From Beverwykella pulmonaria (lineage: Eukaryota > Ascomycota > Dothideomycetes > Pleosporales > Melanommataceae): DNA of 64,000 nt. The notes beneath the pieces were generated by a model. The model was given only the letters and a program-made list of their open reading frames with translations. It was not told the DNA's origin and ran no database searches. Position numbers and translations under genes: made by a program. This document shows, piece after piece, positions 35,225-46,851 of this stretch (its first letter is position 1; each line of letters opens with the position of its first letter). Location of the stretch: NCBI GenBank assembly GCA_001599595.1, contig BCHH01000007.1, forward strand, positions 2,560,719 through 2,624,718, written 5' to 3'.

Positions 35225-37527
35225 CTAAGTAGTCGCACCGCCTGACAGCGAAGACTTATGGCCCGTGCTGCCATCGACGCAGACTTTCTTCGCGTCGCCC
35301 CAGTGCGCATCGACTGTTTTCTTCCAAACGTTTGTGACGTTGCGGACCATATCAGCGGTGTAGAAAAGACGGCAGTCGGCAGCTTCGTAAACGAACTCCA
35401 AGGGCGTGACAGAGCCGTCGCTCCTGCGAGCCTTGTTATAAGGTTATCAGTCAAAGGTGTATGAGACACAACTTACATCCTGATGTTGTCCCTCAGATTG
35501 ACACTGGACGATGTCTGCTGGCCATTCCCTACCGACCGCATTATCGGGCGGTGCGCGAAAATCAAGGCTCCAAGCTCTGTCGTGTTGAAAAATTCCTGCT
35601 TCTCAGGCATAAGATTATACACTTTGGCTGCCTGATCCCGGATTGTCTGCCAATCCCAGACCTGTGAACCCTTGGAACCCGCAACGCCCTGCATGGGTCC
35701 TGTTTTGGGCATGCCGCCTACGACGATTTGCTGAACACCTCCTTGCGTCTTCATGAACTCAGAAAACACAGCACAGGTAGAGCCGCAGGCGCCGTCCTGC
35801 AGCAGAACGATATTCTTAGATTCGAAGGGTTGATTCTTGTTCAGTTTGGAGGCACGTTCGCGGTAACCAGTGACATCTAAACCCAGATCATCGGAAAAGA
35901 AGTTATTGAGATCCTTTCGTGAAGGGATAGTGACGTTGCGACCAGTTTGAGGACCAAAATAGTCACCCCAAGACGTAAAGTTCTTGCCATTGACAGTAAT
36001 TGGAAGCCTGTAATTGAAAGGACTACTCCAGAATGCAGCAAGCTCACTCCGTGATCCGGTTTTGTTGAAATCTGCAACAGCCTGCTCGTATGTGTATTTT
36101 CCAAGGAGCAGACTCGTGCCTTGACCGAGGAGGTTGAAGGCGTCGTTAGCCCTGAAGGTAGATGCGCCGTAAGGGTCCAGGGAAGGGAAGAGCTGCTTGA
36201 AAAGATCATACCCTAGAAAAACGCGACCTCCAGTGTTTCCCCGGAGGTCAATGACTAGCTTTTTCTTACTGGCACTAGCCTCCTTCAAAAAAGTACCGAT
36301 TAGATTTTGGAACAATTCGGGACCACTGTCTGTATTGGGTTGAAAAGATGGGACACTTAGGACCGCTACATCCTCGTAACCCTGTCCGGTCAGGTAGTAA
36401 CCCCCAATTATCGCTTCAGGGTGCAGTATCCTTGGAGTTGGGAAACCAGTGGCTCTGGGCTCTGCTTTTTTTTCGGATACTATACAACTCGGTGCAAGCT
36501 GGACTTTCCGTGAATTTCCGTTGAGAAACCTGGAGTAGAAGCTTTTTGCGTCTACCACGCTATCAAAAACGCACTTCTGAATCATTGCAGTGTTGATATA
36601 TTGCACGGTAGTGCCATTCTCGTGCTTGACAGTTGTATAGTCTCCATCTGGAATATTACTTCGACCGAATTGGCTAAGACCGCTACGAAGAATTTGGCCC
36701 TGGGAGATGGATGCCTGATTAGGGAACAGTTGGTTGTAACGAGCGTGGTCTTCGAGAAATTCATAGTTAAGTGACCATTGCTGCACATAATCTTCAGCTG
36801 ACCGGTTGTTGATTTCTGAGATGGGCGAAGGCGTCCAGCCCTCGCCCTGAGAGAATATAATGTCATCTGCCTCGTATTAGCTTCATCTTATCGGCAAAGA
36901 CGTTACAATCACTAACACCAGTTATAAAGTTTTGGAACTTCCTTGCCATCCTTTGAGACGGACACAATCGCGAATTCATCCTGAAGACCTCTTCCAATGT
37001 TGCCTCGCGTGAATTGGAACACCCCGCGAATATCTGGTCGGAAACCGAGGTGGAAGTCGTGGGCTTTGCTTAAGGTGGTGGAAATATCGAACATAAGCGT
37101 ATATTCGTCGTCGTACTTGCCGTCTGCCAAATCCTTTCTGATCCTGTTTATCTCACCCATCACGTTTAACGGCTCTCCCGTGTGATCCTTCGGGGGTTCA
37201 CGAAGGTAATCTAAATTACCTTAAGAGTATAAACGTTAGCCAAGTCCATATAGGAGAGGTACACGTAAGAGTCGTACTCTGCCAATTCAGATACAATTTC
37301 ATCTCGTCGATCAGCGCCAGGTCCTCGTTCTTGATAATTGGAATTGACTTGAGACAGGCTGCGGCCGTTTGGGCGGGCACCAAAGCAGAGGTTGCGGTTG
37401 GATAGAGGGACATGAACGCAGCAGACATGGAGCTGACTGACTCGCATGGAGTGCTGGCTCTTTGAGCTCTGATCGTTCTGCCATTGAGTAGAACAACGGC
37501 GCTTACAGTGAGGATATTGAAAAGCAT
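35225..37527 (-). CDS. Secreted peptidase of the S41 family
   Basis: Four exons on the minus strand: 37527-37263, 37210-36917, 36866-35477 and 35423-35225, giving 715 residues. Introns are 50-53 bases and all joins keep frame. Residues 1-21 form a signal peptide (LFNILTVSAVVLLNG). The N-terminal part (30-330) is the region typical of fungal S41 proteins (KLYLNWQST, YYLREPP, DFHLGFRPD, QGEGWTPSPI). The catalytic part has VIDLRGNTGG at about 391-400 and DGACGSTCAVFSEFM at about 544-558, where the Ser of GSTC (about 549) is the expected nucleophile. Exon 4 adds EFVYEAADCRLFYT and pairs of Cys that suggest an extracellular protein. Substrate unknown. S41 enzymes are tail-specific or CPAF-like proteases. 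Confidence 0.9.
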
Positions 37528-38353
37528 TGGAATTGATACAAAACAAGTGTGCAGAAACCAGATTAGTGCTAGCGAATGATAAATTAATTCACTTTTGATA
37601 ACAATGAAGTAAATATGAAGGCTACAGCACCAAAAGCAAACGGGTGAAATGGACGACGCGGAAGGCCGCAATTCATACCCCGCTAGAGTTATTACTGCGC
37701 CATGATCGAAGAAGCACATATGACCCTACGAATCACAGCCACCACAAGACACGGTCCATCAAAAAGACAGAGAGGAAAGGAAGCCTACATATGGTCCGCC
37801 AAGAGCAGCTGAACACACGAACGCTAAGAACTGCCAGATTCAAACAAAGGTAGCGAGACTGGTGGCTAGTGACCTGCGGCTGAAATAGGATGGCGTGCCC
37901 GTAGAGAGGTCATGATGCATGAGAAATATTTTGTGAGTAGCAGCAACGAATCCGCAGCTTTTCATGTCGTATCCTTATTGTCAAACCAACGCTTGCCTCA
38001 CTCGTAGTGCAGAGCACATTTTCTCAGCGCTGATTCTGACTGATCCAATATTGCTCAGTGCCGGAAGTTACCAATCACGAGAGTGTGTGTAAAGCTTAAA
38101 AGATCTGGTGAAACTTCGAGAAAAAATGATTAATAATTAATTTTTACTTCTAATACTCCATATATACTACTACTATCATAAGATACCCAAATTAATAGTA
38201 GTAAAGCTATCTACGAAACAACAAATAAGTAGTGTTGGTTTCACAGGGCTATTGCAATAGCAATGGGGGTTCTCAAAGGGGGTAATAAATCGTTGTGTCT
38301 GTCTATCTTGAAGCGGTGCAGCAGAGGGAATACCATCCACCTCACCGTCGCGT
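37528..38353. other. Intergenic, AT-rich, no gene seen
   Basis: Promoter side of the S41 gene; AT-rich patch at about 38110-38225. No coding signature. Confidence 0.6.
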
Positions 38354-38377
38354 GCACTAGCCGAGTATGGCTAGTGC
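38354..38377. promoter_or_regulatory. Perfect inverted repeat next to the E-box array
   Basis: GCACTAGCC, a 6-base spacer, then GGCTAGTGC: two perfect 9-base arms. It ends two bases before the first of five CACGTG boxes. It could be a hairpin or a binding site for a dimeric factor. Confidence 0.6.
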
Positions 38378-38379
38378 CC

Positions 38380-38443
38380 CACGTGTCCACACGTGATTGG
38401 TACCTCCACACGTGATCCATACATCCCACGTGATCCACACGTG
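38380..38443. promoter_or_regulatory. Array of five CACGTG E-boxes
   Basis: CACGTG occurs at 38380, 38390, 38409, 38427 and 38438, four of them inside CCACACGTGAT-like direct repeats. CACGTG is bound by bHLH factors such as Cbf1, Pho4 and SREBP types. The array is 565 bases before the F-box gene start at 39008 and 853 bases from the S41 start at 37527 on the other strand. A TATATA lies just downstream at about 38455. Confidence 0.65.
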
Positions 38444-39007
38444 ATTCCCACATTCTATATACTCCCAACAAGTAGACTTGTCTGTATTTACTGGAAATAT
38501 AAAAGTAAGCATGGTTTGTATTTATTATCATTTAGCAAATCAAAACACACACTCTTTTCCCTCTCTCTGGTTTCGACTTTTTTCGCCCGCTATTTGCACT
38601 TCCCATGGTACAATCTTCTACCTCTAGGCATCAAGCACAGCAATCCTTCGGGGGTGGCCTTGCTTATTGTGTCCTGATGTGTCGATTAAATGTCGAGCCA
38701 TGCATGGCGGAAACCTCGCCGAGCACCATAAAAGCGCCCGCTTCGCACACATAAGTCATTGATACTCTCTATCCATTTTGTCACTTTTTCATTTCGTCTC
38801 AAATCCCCGCCACAGTCTAGTGTTGGTCATTATTGGTTCTGTCCACCCTCATATGTAGAACAACACAACTTCAGGCTCGATCGGCTGTTTCGCAAGCGGA
38901 AGGCGGGGTTACGACTAAGAAAATACATATCAGGCAACGTCACTCACCATCTTGACGCCATCTTCTTGCATTGAAACTTCGCTTGACATATCGTATCGAC
39001 TTAAATT
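38444..39007. other. Leader/promoter region of the F-box-like gene
   Basis: A TATA-like TCTATATACTCC at about 38452 follows the E-boxes and a second AT-rich CCATAAAAGCG lies at about 38726. Short open frames here have no signature. Confidence 0.4.
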
Positions 39008-40597
39008 ATGGCGGCAACCACATCTGTCATCCGTTCTGAAACACCTAATGCTTCGCGTACAAATGTATCTAGTCTCCCCGAAGAGTTATTGGATAAGATA
39101 CTACAATACGTCAAGGATGATACATCAACGACCGATTTCTGGGCATGCCTGAGGACCTGCCGCCAATGGCATAGGATCGGCTTATTCTACGGAGGCCTGG
39201 ACTATTCAATATCCACAATTATCGAGTCAGGCACACGACGTCAAGATGTGGAACAGGAAGAGCAGACTACCGACATCAAATTGAATACGGATTTGTCTCT
39301 GAAACCCCCGTCCCAGCTGTTTCTATCTGAACTACGCTCCTTGACCGTACACGTTCTTCACGCCCGCATCGCAGCCCCTTTCATTGCCGTAGAAGGCAAG
39401 GATTCCATCGGCTCGCTTGTAGAAACTTTTGGTGTTATCCGAAAGTTGACCACATTCTCACTTAAATTCACGGAGGGCTGGGATTTTCCTCACCTCGACG
39501 TTCCTGCATTTCCAAGCAGCCAACTTGCGAGACTGGTTGGTGCGCTTCCAGATTCAGTGGTCAATCTCGAAATCGACACTGCTGCGGTTGATGTCCCTCC
39601 CAGCGAAGACCTGTTGAAGTGCGATGAATCCAAACACATTTGTCACCAAATCGGCAGAATACTCCCTCGGCTACATCGCCTTCGACTGCGAGTAGGACAT
39701 GTTTGCGAAGTTCTTCTGACCCCCGGCCCGAGTCTTCGACCTTGTGTAAAGGATTCGAGTTACTGCCGCAATGAAGGCAACGCAGTATGCTCACTTGTGC
39801 GCTCTTGGAATATGCAAGGCCTCGTCATCTGGATTCCTTGGGGACAAACAGAAGAGAGCAGCTCATTTGCTCGCACTTTAAGACTTCTAACAGAACTTCC
39901 CCTACGGCATGGTCTCGATATTACCATCGTTCACCAGATGGACAGACGCCAGCACAATAGGCGCAGTATTACCCAGCCAAAATCGAATGTCTTCACTGCA
40001 TTCCACTGGAAAGCTGTGAGTAATTACGTGGTCTCTCGAGGTTCCAATGAACGTACAATTATGGGACATTCGGACCAAAACCATCGTTCGGGGCTCGCCA
40101 TCTACTCGGTTCCGTGCGACGAACACCAGCTTCTTATTAAAAGTCCCCGACGATATTTTCAGGTTGGGCATGAAAATGATCCAGATTTTTCATACCCATC
40201 TGTAGCCGAATGGGCCCTGGAGAGAAGGAACAGGTGGGCTCAGGATAGACATGGCGGCCGTCGATACCCAATTGCCGACGGCGACAAAGAGCACAAGCCT
40301 TTCTGGAGAGCCGCGTGGGAATTACCGCTTCCCCAAGGACTTCATTCCACCTTTCCCAAAAGCGAAAGGCTCTACTCGTGCCTTTTCCCAACATGCCGCT
40401 TTCGGGTGGGAAGCTTCCTTGAACTTCGAAACCATTATATTTGGACGCATCCTCAGCGGCCGCATGACGGCGTGTATCATGGTGCTCGGCCTTGTCCGTC
40501 TGCTGGTTGTTCTCGCATTGGTATCTATGGGTTCTTCACTGAAAAGGAATTGGAGAAGCATCTCATGAGTCACCACCTGAGGCCTTGTATGATGTAG
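39008..40597 (+). CDS. F-box-like protein with two C-terminal C2H2-type fingers
   Basis: Single-exon gene of 529 residues. Residues 20-60 fit an F-box: SSLPEELLDKILQYV, then WACLRTCRQWHRIG, the usual start LPxELLxxIL and CRxWxxI end. The middle (60-440) is a mixed helical/strand region without a clear repeat. Near the C-terminus are two C-x4-C-x(12-16)-H-x(3-4)-H arrangements: CLFPTCRFRVGSFLELRNHY followed by IWTH (about 458-481), and CPSAGC..HLMSHH (about 497-524). F-box proteins recruit substrates to SCF ubiquitin ligases; the finger pair could bind the substrate or nucleic acid. No orthologue name is known to me. Five CACGTG boxes lie upstream. Confidence 0.7.
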   Translation: MAATTSVIRSETPNASRTNVSSLPEELLDKILQYVKDDTSTTDFWACLRTCRQWHRIGLFYGGLDYSISTIIESGTRRQDVEQEEQTTDIKLNTDLSLKPPSQLFLSELRSLTVHVLHARIAAPFIAVEGKDSIGSLVETFGVIRKLTTFSLKFTEGWDFPHLDVPAFPSSQLARLVGALPDSVVNLEIDTAAVDVPPSEDLLKCDESKHICHQIGRILPRLHRLRLRVGHVCEVLLTPGPSLRPCVKDSSYCRNEGNAVCSLVRSWNMQGLVIWIPWGQTEESSSFARTLRLLTELPLRHGLDITIVHQMDRRQHNRRSITQPKSNVFTAFHWKAVSNYVVSRGSNERTIMGHSDQNHRSGLAIYSVPCDEHQLLIKSPRRYFQVGHENDPDFSYPSVAEWALERRNRWAQDRHGGRRYPIADGDKEHKPFWRAAWELPLPQGLHSTFPKSERLYSCLFPTCRFRVGSFLELRNHYIWTHPQRPHDGVYHGARPCPSAGCSRIGIYGFFTEKELEKHLMSHHLRPCMM

Positions 40598-41824
40598 CAA
40601 CAACCGAACGTCGACCCATGTGTGACAGTCCGACCAATTGATGCGTGGAGGAGAGCTTGTCCAACACCCCACATGGCTGGCGACTGGCGCCTATTTCTAC
40701 CAAGTTTGTCCTACATACCATCTTCTAGACAGCGCCGCGTAAGCGCCGCTGGGTACAGTGGATAGAAACAAGCAGGGAGCACTAAATACTCGGCCGTAAC
40801 GGGTGAAGGCCATCTGTCTAGCGATAATTCGCTGTCGGTGATACTTGCCACGAGCAACGACCCTGGCCTTGTGAATTCGCAACGATGAGCTTTTTTATTT
40901 GTGGTAGTCATCCCAGTGATTATGAAAAACTAGGTCGGATAAGACGTGTATTTTGTTGAAACTGTTATTTCTAAGATGTGCACTAGCTGATAGTTTCATC
41001 GGAAATCAGTTCATTCACATATCTAAACATTCCGGCTGTGGTATAATAATTGCGGAATTGAGTTGATGGCCTTGATCATTTCAATCTAGCGATGTGCGTA
41101 ATGAAGAGATGATCCTTATCTTGCTTGATCGCGCGAGAAAGATGGCTGTCTCACTTTTAGGCCTACTTTAATGCTCCGTTTACGCTTCCCGTAGGAACCT
41201 TACTCAACACGCATATGTGCAACATCGGGAGCTCACTATCAACTGCGACTTTCGAGCTCACAATAGTGTTCTGTTTGAATCCGGGCCGAAATATAGGAAC
41301 GCCACATCGCTCATCCCTGGCCCCAAATGTGCCTCGGCTCATGGCGACCCATTATCTTTTAATTCATCCCCGGACAGCCCCAGACCCCGCTTCTTGAGAG
41401 CATCGCTAGCCTAAGCGATAGCTACGGCTAGACAAGATTAGGAGCTCCAGGAAGGATTCCAAGCTAGTCATCCCCAAATTTGAGCTCTTCGGGAACCGCG
41501 GCTAGATCCTTGGACTTTCTTTCAAAAGCGCGTTGCTTCTGCTTCTTTTTCTCAACACCAATTGTCGGATTGCTGGCTTTGCGGACATTGAGCGGGTACG
41601 TGAGTAAGGTAGTATTTATTATAGGAACGGCAAGAGCTAACGCTGCTATCTAGGTCATCAAGTAAGCTTACTCAATCTCGACCTCGACCTCGACCTCGAC
41701 CTTCACCTGTTGCTAAGTGGCTGTACCCCATACTTCGTGCTGCCATTGCCGCATACGCGCTGCATTTAAATAGCCCGCGATCACAGCATCTTAGCCACTC
41801 ACCCACGCCAATCCAATAGCCAAA
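40598..41824. other. Intergenic, no gene seen
   Basis: Contains 3' and promoter regions and a (CTCGAC)4 hexamer repeat at 41677-41700, about 125 bases before the ligase start. Confidence 0.6.
41677..41700. repeat. (CTCGAC)4 repeat in the ligase promoter
   Basis: Four consecutive CTCGAC units, 125 bases upstream of the ATG at 41825. Confidence 0.85.
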
Positions 41825-43674
41825 ATGGTTCTCAAATCCCGCTACTCGTTCGAGATCCCCCGGGTCTCACTCCCATCTTTCGTCTTCGGATCGCCTACTG
41901 CAGAGCTGCCCAAGACACCTGCTTTCATGTCCGCGAAGGAACCGGAAAAGCACAATCTCTCTATTCATCAGTGTCGCCTCTACGGGAAGCGCCTGGCGTC
42001 CGGTCTTTTGCGCTCAGGCTTGCAGACTGGCGACCGTGTCCTCGTGTTCTCTGGCAACACGCTGTTCTTCCCGACGGTGGTGTTTGGCGTGATCATGGCA
42101 GGCGGAGTCTTCACTGGAGCAAACCCTACGTATGTCGCGAGAGAGCTGGCATACCAGTTGCGGGATTCGGGAGCGCGGTACCTGATCTGTGCTGAGGGAA
42201 GTCTGGAGACGGGAATTGCAGCCGCAAAAGAGGCCGGGATGGGCGCAGACCAGATCTTCATTTTCGACGACGGAATTGCCACGTTTGAGGGGCGGACGGT
42301 CGAAAGAGAGACACCAGATGGGAAGATCAGGCACTGGACTACGCTGCTGGATTCTGAAGAGAAGGGAGAGGCGTTCCATTGGGAGGAACTGAAGACGGAC
42401 GAAGAGCTAAGCCGGGTGATCACGCTGAACTACTCAAGTGGCACGACAGGAGTAGCCAAGGGCGTCATGATCACCCACCGAAACTACGTCGCAAACAGCA
42501 CGCAGCAGATGCACATGGCGAGGCAGCACCCTGACTACGAGGCAAAACGTGCACGCCAGCGCTACCTCTGTTTTCTACCCATGTACCACGCCATGGCGCA
42601 GGCCATCTTCTGCGTCAACGCCATGGTCCTCCGCGTACCTGTGTATATGATGCCCAAGTTTGACTTTCTAGAGATGCTACAGTACATTCAGAAATACCGT
42701 GTTACAGACCTAACCCTAGTCCCGCCGGTTGTCGTGGCCATGGCCAAGCACCCCGCAACCAAGAAATTCGACCTGAGCTCTGTGGAGTCGGTAGGCTCGG
42801 GTGCCGCGCCTTTAGGCCACGAGGTCTGCGAGGAGTTCGAGAAGCTGTGGCCTGATAGGCGCGTCAATGTTAAGCAGGGATGGGGCATGACCGAGGCGAC
42901 GTGCGCCGTCACGACGTTTCACCCGGGGGAGAGGTCAGAGAGCTTTTCCGTTGGGGAGCTGCTTGCCAATTGCGAGGCGAAGTTGGTGCTGGACGACGAG
43001 GGGAAGGTCGAGGCGCCCAAGGGTGAGAGGGGTGAGGTCTGGGTTAGAGGGCCGAATGTCATGAAGGGGTATTGGAAGAAGCCGGAGGCCACGAATGAGA
43101 CGTTGACGCCGGATGGATGGCTCAAGACGGGTGATATTGCCTACGTGGACGAGAAAAACAACTTCTTCATTGTGGATCGGAAGAAGGTACGTACGACGGA
43201 CAGGGGAATGAGGTTCCGTTGGCTAACCATCCGCAGGAATTGATCAAGGTAAAGGGTTTGCAGGTTGCCCCGGCTGAGCTCGAGGCTCTGCTGCTGGAGC
43301 ATCCGGATGTGCAAGATGCGGCGGTCATCGGCGTGACCACCAGGTCAGTCTCCCAAACCAGCCGTAGAGAGAACACGCACTGACCTCAATTAGTAACGGA
43401 GAAGAGCGTCCACGTGCATACATTGTGCCACAGTCGCCAGAGAGGGCCACTCCCGAGGCCGCAGAGGGCATCAAGAATTGGCTCGCGGAACGGGTCTCGA
43501 GAGCGAAACGACTTGAAGGCGGCGTGCACTTCATTGATGATATTCCTAAGAACCCGGTATGTTCAACTCTATCGCGAACGAAATGGAGTTGCTAATACAT
43601 TACAGTCGGGCAAGATTTTGCGCAAGGCATTGAGGGAGAAGGCGGCGCTTGAGAAGACGAAGGCGAAACTATAG
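41825..43674 (+). CDS. 4-coumarate-CoA ligase-like acyl-CoA synthetase, peroxisomal
   Basis: Exons 41825-43186, 43237-43343, 43394-43556 and 43606-43674 encode 566 residues; all three introns are 49-50 bases. Adenylate-forming (ANL) motifs are complete: [19 protein letters not shown] (about 202-220), [43 protein letters not shown] across the first splice site, and [10 protein letters not shown] near the end, with the catalytic Lys at about 547. The enzyme would activate a carboxylic acid (aryl or fatty) with ATP to an acyl-AMP and then to CoA thioester. The C-terminal tripeptide AKL is a PTS1 signal, so import into peroxisomes is expected, as for fungal 4CL-like enzymes in beta-oxidation or siderophore/secondary metabolism. 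The exact substrate cannot be read. Convergent with the NDUFB7 gene. Confidence 0.93.
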
Positions 43675-43934
43675 ACGGGAATGTAATGGCGAAGAACGAT
43701 AGACAAGACATGTAACATAATATGGAGAGGCTGCGGAAAAGCGATCGGAGAAACATGCAGGGAGCATTTCTGTCTTAACTCCCTTGCATGGCCAGTAGAG
43801 AAGAAGCCGATCTGTGTAAATCCGAGCGTCGAAATGGCGCGGCGTGACTGAACTGGTTGTGATTGTGGTTGCTGCGGATATATACATGCAGCCCTTCGTT
43901 AACCCGTAACGTCTGTTGCGGCTCCCCATGTTCC

Positions 43935-44359
43935 TCAATTGCTCCTCTCTCCTCCCTTGGCGGCCCGCAGCTCGTCCATCTTCTTCACCCGTTGCTTGAA
44001 TTCGAGGTACTGGCATTTTTCATACGAATGTCGCTCGTCCTGCGTCTCATGTCAGCTCCCATTCTTTCCCCATTTTTTTCCATCTTGATCCCATGTTCCA
44101 TACCTCGCACTTCCACGGCAGGTAGAACTCCTCTTGCCGACACCGGTTGAGCGGAATCAGTAGATTTGCGCACGAGTCTCTGTAGGCCAGCGGCAGGCGG
44201 GCGGCGCTCATTTCCTCGCGGGTAGCCTCTGTTCGTCACTGTCAGTCTTCTAGGTTCGCAGAACAAGCGGCCAATTACGAGCCATTGCGTGGCACACTGA
44301 CTTCTGGGTTCGCCCCCGGTCAGGCCAACAGCCTCCTTTATCTTCTCGGTGACGGTCAT
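43935..44359 (-). CDS. NADH:ubiquinone oxidoreductase subunit NDUFB7 (B18)
   Basis: Three exons on the minus strand, 44359-44302, 44228-44104 and 44039-43935, give 95 residues. The middle reads ATREEMSAARLPLAYRDSC and LIPLNRCRQEEFYLPWKC, followed by HSYEKCQYLEFKQRVKKMDE, the strongly conserved B18 core. The four cysteines at 39, 49, 60 and 70 form a twin CX9C motif, which means import and oxidation by Mia40 in the intermembrane space. NDUFB7 is an accessory subunit of the complex I membrane arm. The gene is too short and split to show as one open frame. It shares a 252-base divergent promoter with the APSES factor at 44612. Confidence 0.96.
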
Positions 44360-44611
44360 GTTGGCGGCAGCGTGGTGACTCTTCGATTGCGGGCGTGCTG
44401 CCAGAGGTGGTGCAGACGAGATTGAGGATGAGGTCGGGCGTGGTGGAGCTCTGGCTCCGCGCCTTGGCTTGGCGTTCCTTCCCTCGGGAGGGTCACACTC
44501 CGCCGGTGAAGGACGCGAGCGCGTCTCCCTCATCGCGAAATCACACCGCACCTCTACGCATTCTTATATCCCCCACCGCCACCACCGCTCTTGTGCTGAC
44601 CGCCGTCCAAG
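44360..44611. promoter_or_regulatory. Shared divergent promoter, NDUFB7 / MBF factor
   Basis: The only sequence between the start codons of a respiratory-chain gene (minus) and a G1/S transcription factor gene (plus). It is GC-rich (CGGGCGTGG-, GGAGGG-type stretches) without a clear TATA box, as in constitutive fungal promoters. Confidence 0.6.
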
Positions 44612-46851
44612 ATGCCGCCGCTGCCTGATGGCAAGATTTACGCTGCGACGTACAGTAATGTGAGCCTCTGCGACTCCTGCCTGCAATGCGCCAGCCTCAG
44701 GCTGGTTGCTATCGCATGATATAGCGAGCAGCGTTAACCTCTGCAGGTTCCCGTGTACGAGTTCAATGTCGCCGGCAACCACGTCATGCGCCGCCGCGCC
44801 GACGACTGGATCAATGCCACTCACATCCTCAAGGTCGCCGACTTCGACAAGCCCGCCCGCACCCGCATCCTCGAGCGTGAGGTCCAGAAGGGCGTCCACG
44901 AGAAGGTGCAGGGCGGCTACGGAAAGTACCAGGGCACATGGGTGCCGCTGCACGACGGGCGCATGTTGGCCGAGCGCAACGGCGTGCTCGAGAAGATGCT
45001 GCCCATCTTCGACTTCATCCCGGGCGACAGGAGCCCGCCTCCCGCCCCAAAGCATGCAACAGCGGCGTCGAACCGCGCAAAAGCACCACGGCAGACTGCT
45101 GCTGCCCGGAGAAACGGTAAAAACATCTATTCGCTAGAGTCTATTCAGTGTAGGAGGCACTCTCCTTCCCCCTCTCATACCAGCACAGCGCTAATACGGA
45201 AGCTAATCAAGCTCGCGCAGCTTTGATGACGAACAACTCGCAGTCCCAGGTCAGCGAAGAACCGCCCTACGAGGACTCTCAGGTCCAGTCGCACACGCAG
45301 TCGCAGCGGTTTCGCGAGGAGACCCCCGACAACGAGACGGTGATTTCAGAATCCATGCTGGGCGACCAGGACATGATGAACGCTTCGCAGTACTCGGCCA
45401 GCAGCCGCAAGCGCAAGAGGGGGGCAGACCAGATGTCGATACAGGACCAGCAGCATCAGATCTGGGCCGATGCGCTGCTCGACTACTTTATGCTTTTGGA
45501 CTCGGACGACCACTTTGTTGCGCCGCCCGAGCCGCCTGCAAATGTCAACCTGGACCGGCCGATCGACGAGAAGGGACACTCGGCCATGCACTGGGCGGCA
45601 GCCATGGGCGACGTCGAGGTGGTCAAGGAGCTGATACGGAGGAGCGCGCGCATCGACTGTCTGTCGAACAATCTCGAGACGCCGCTGATGCGGGTGGTCA
45701 TGTTCACGAATAACTTCGACAAGAACACAATGCCGAGCATGGTCAAGATACTGCAGCAGACGGTGCATCGGACAGACTGGTTTGGCAGTACAGTGTTTCA
45801 CCACATTGCGGCGACGACGAGCAGCACGAACAAGTTTGTGTGCGCGCGGTATTATCTCGACTGCATCATCAACAAGCTGTCAGAAACGTGGATTCCGGAC
45901 GAGGTCACGCGGCTCCTGAATGCGCAGGACCAGAATGGAGACACGGCCATCATGATTGCAGCGCGGAACGGAGCAAGGAAGTGCGTACGGAGTTTGCTGG
46001 GGCGGAACGTTTCTGTCGATATGCCGAACAAGAAGGGAGAGACGGCAGACGACCTGATTCGGGTGTTGAACCAGCGGCGGCGGATGCATGGACGGCCTCG
46101 GCAGGCTTCGTCATCGCCATTTGCGCCGCCGCCAGATCAGAGACTGAATGGGCACAGCGAGGCCGTTGAGCCAATGCCGTTCATGGCGTTGCCCTTCTCG
46201 AATCTCGTACCACGCGAACCGGCGCAATATCGCTCGCAGACGGCTTCACACCTCATGACAAAGGTGGCACCAACATTACTGGAAAAATGCGGAGAGCTAG
46301 CAGCGGCGTACGAAGCCGAATTGCAAGAGAAGGAAGCAGAAGCAATCGATGCAGAGCGGGTGGTTCAGAGGCGGCGCGCAGAACTGGAAGCAATCAAGAA
46401 GCAGGTCTCAGAGCTCGCGAACATGAGTAACGGGGTGCGCATAAATCTAGACGACGACAACGTGGACCGGGCGCAAGAAGACGAACTGAGGATGTTGGTG
46501 GAAGAAGCAGAGAGCCTGCTTGAAATCGAGCAAAAGAGCGAACTTCGACGTTTTTGCGCTTCAATACCCCAGAACTCGACGAATTCGCCCGTGGATCTCA
46601 ACGAGAAGATGCGTTTGGCACTGTTACTGCATCGTGCGCAGTTGGAACGGAGAGAACTGGTGCAGTCTGTTGTTAGCAACTTGTCGGTAGCGGGCATGGG
46701 TGAGAAGCAAGGGGTGTATAAGAGCTTGATTGCGAAGGCGCTGGGTGAGCGAGAGGAGGATGTCGAGAGCATGCTACCCGAGATACTGAAGGAGCTGGAG
46801 GAGGCGGAGACGCAGGAGCGGGCGGAGGGATTAGAGGGAAGTCCGATGTAA
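44612..46851 (+). CDS. mbp1: APSES/ankyrin cell-cycle transcription factor (Mbp1/Res2 type)
   Basis: Exons 44612-44659, 44747-45116 and 45221-46851 encode 682 residues. The first exon (16 residues, ending TYSN) and the second together form the APSES/KilA-N DNA-binding domain: [53 protein letters not shown] and [18 protein letters not shown]. Ankyrin repeats follow: [22 protein letters not shown] (about 257-280), the [19 protein letters not shown] unit and [22 protein letters not shown] (about 375-397). A C-terminal coiled coil (about 470-600) fits the heterodimer region with Swi6/Cdc10. Mbp1-type proteins bind ACGCGT (MCB) sites as part of MBF and turn on G1/S genes. A basic stretch RKRKRG near residue 202 is a likely nuclear signal. 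Length is typical. Confidence 0.95.
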
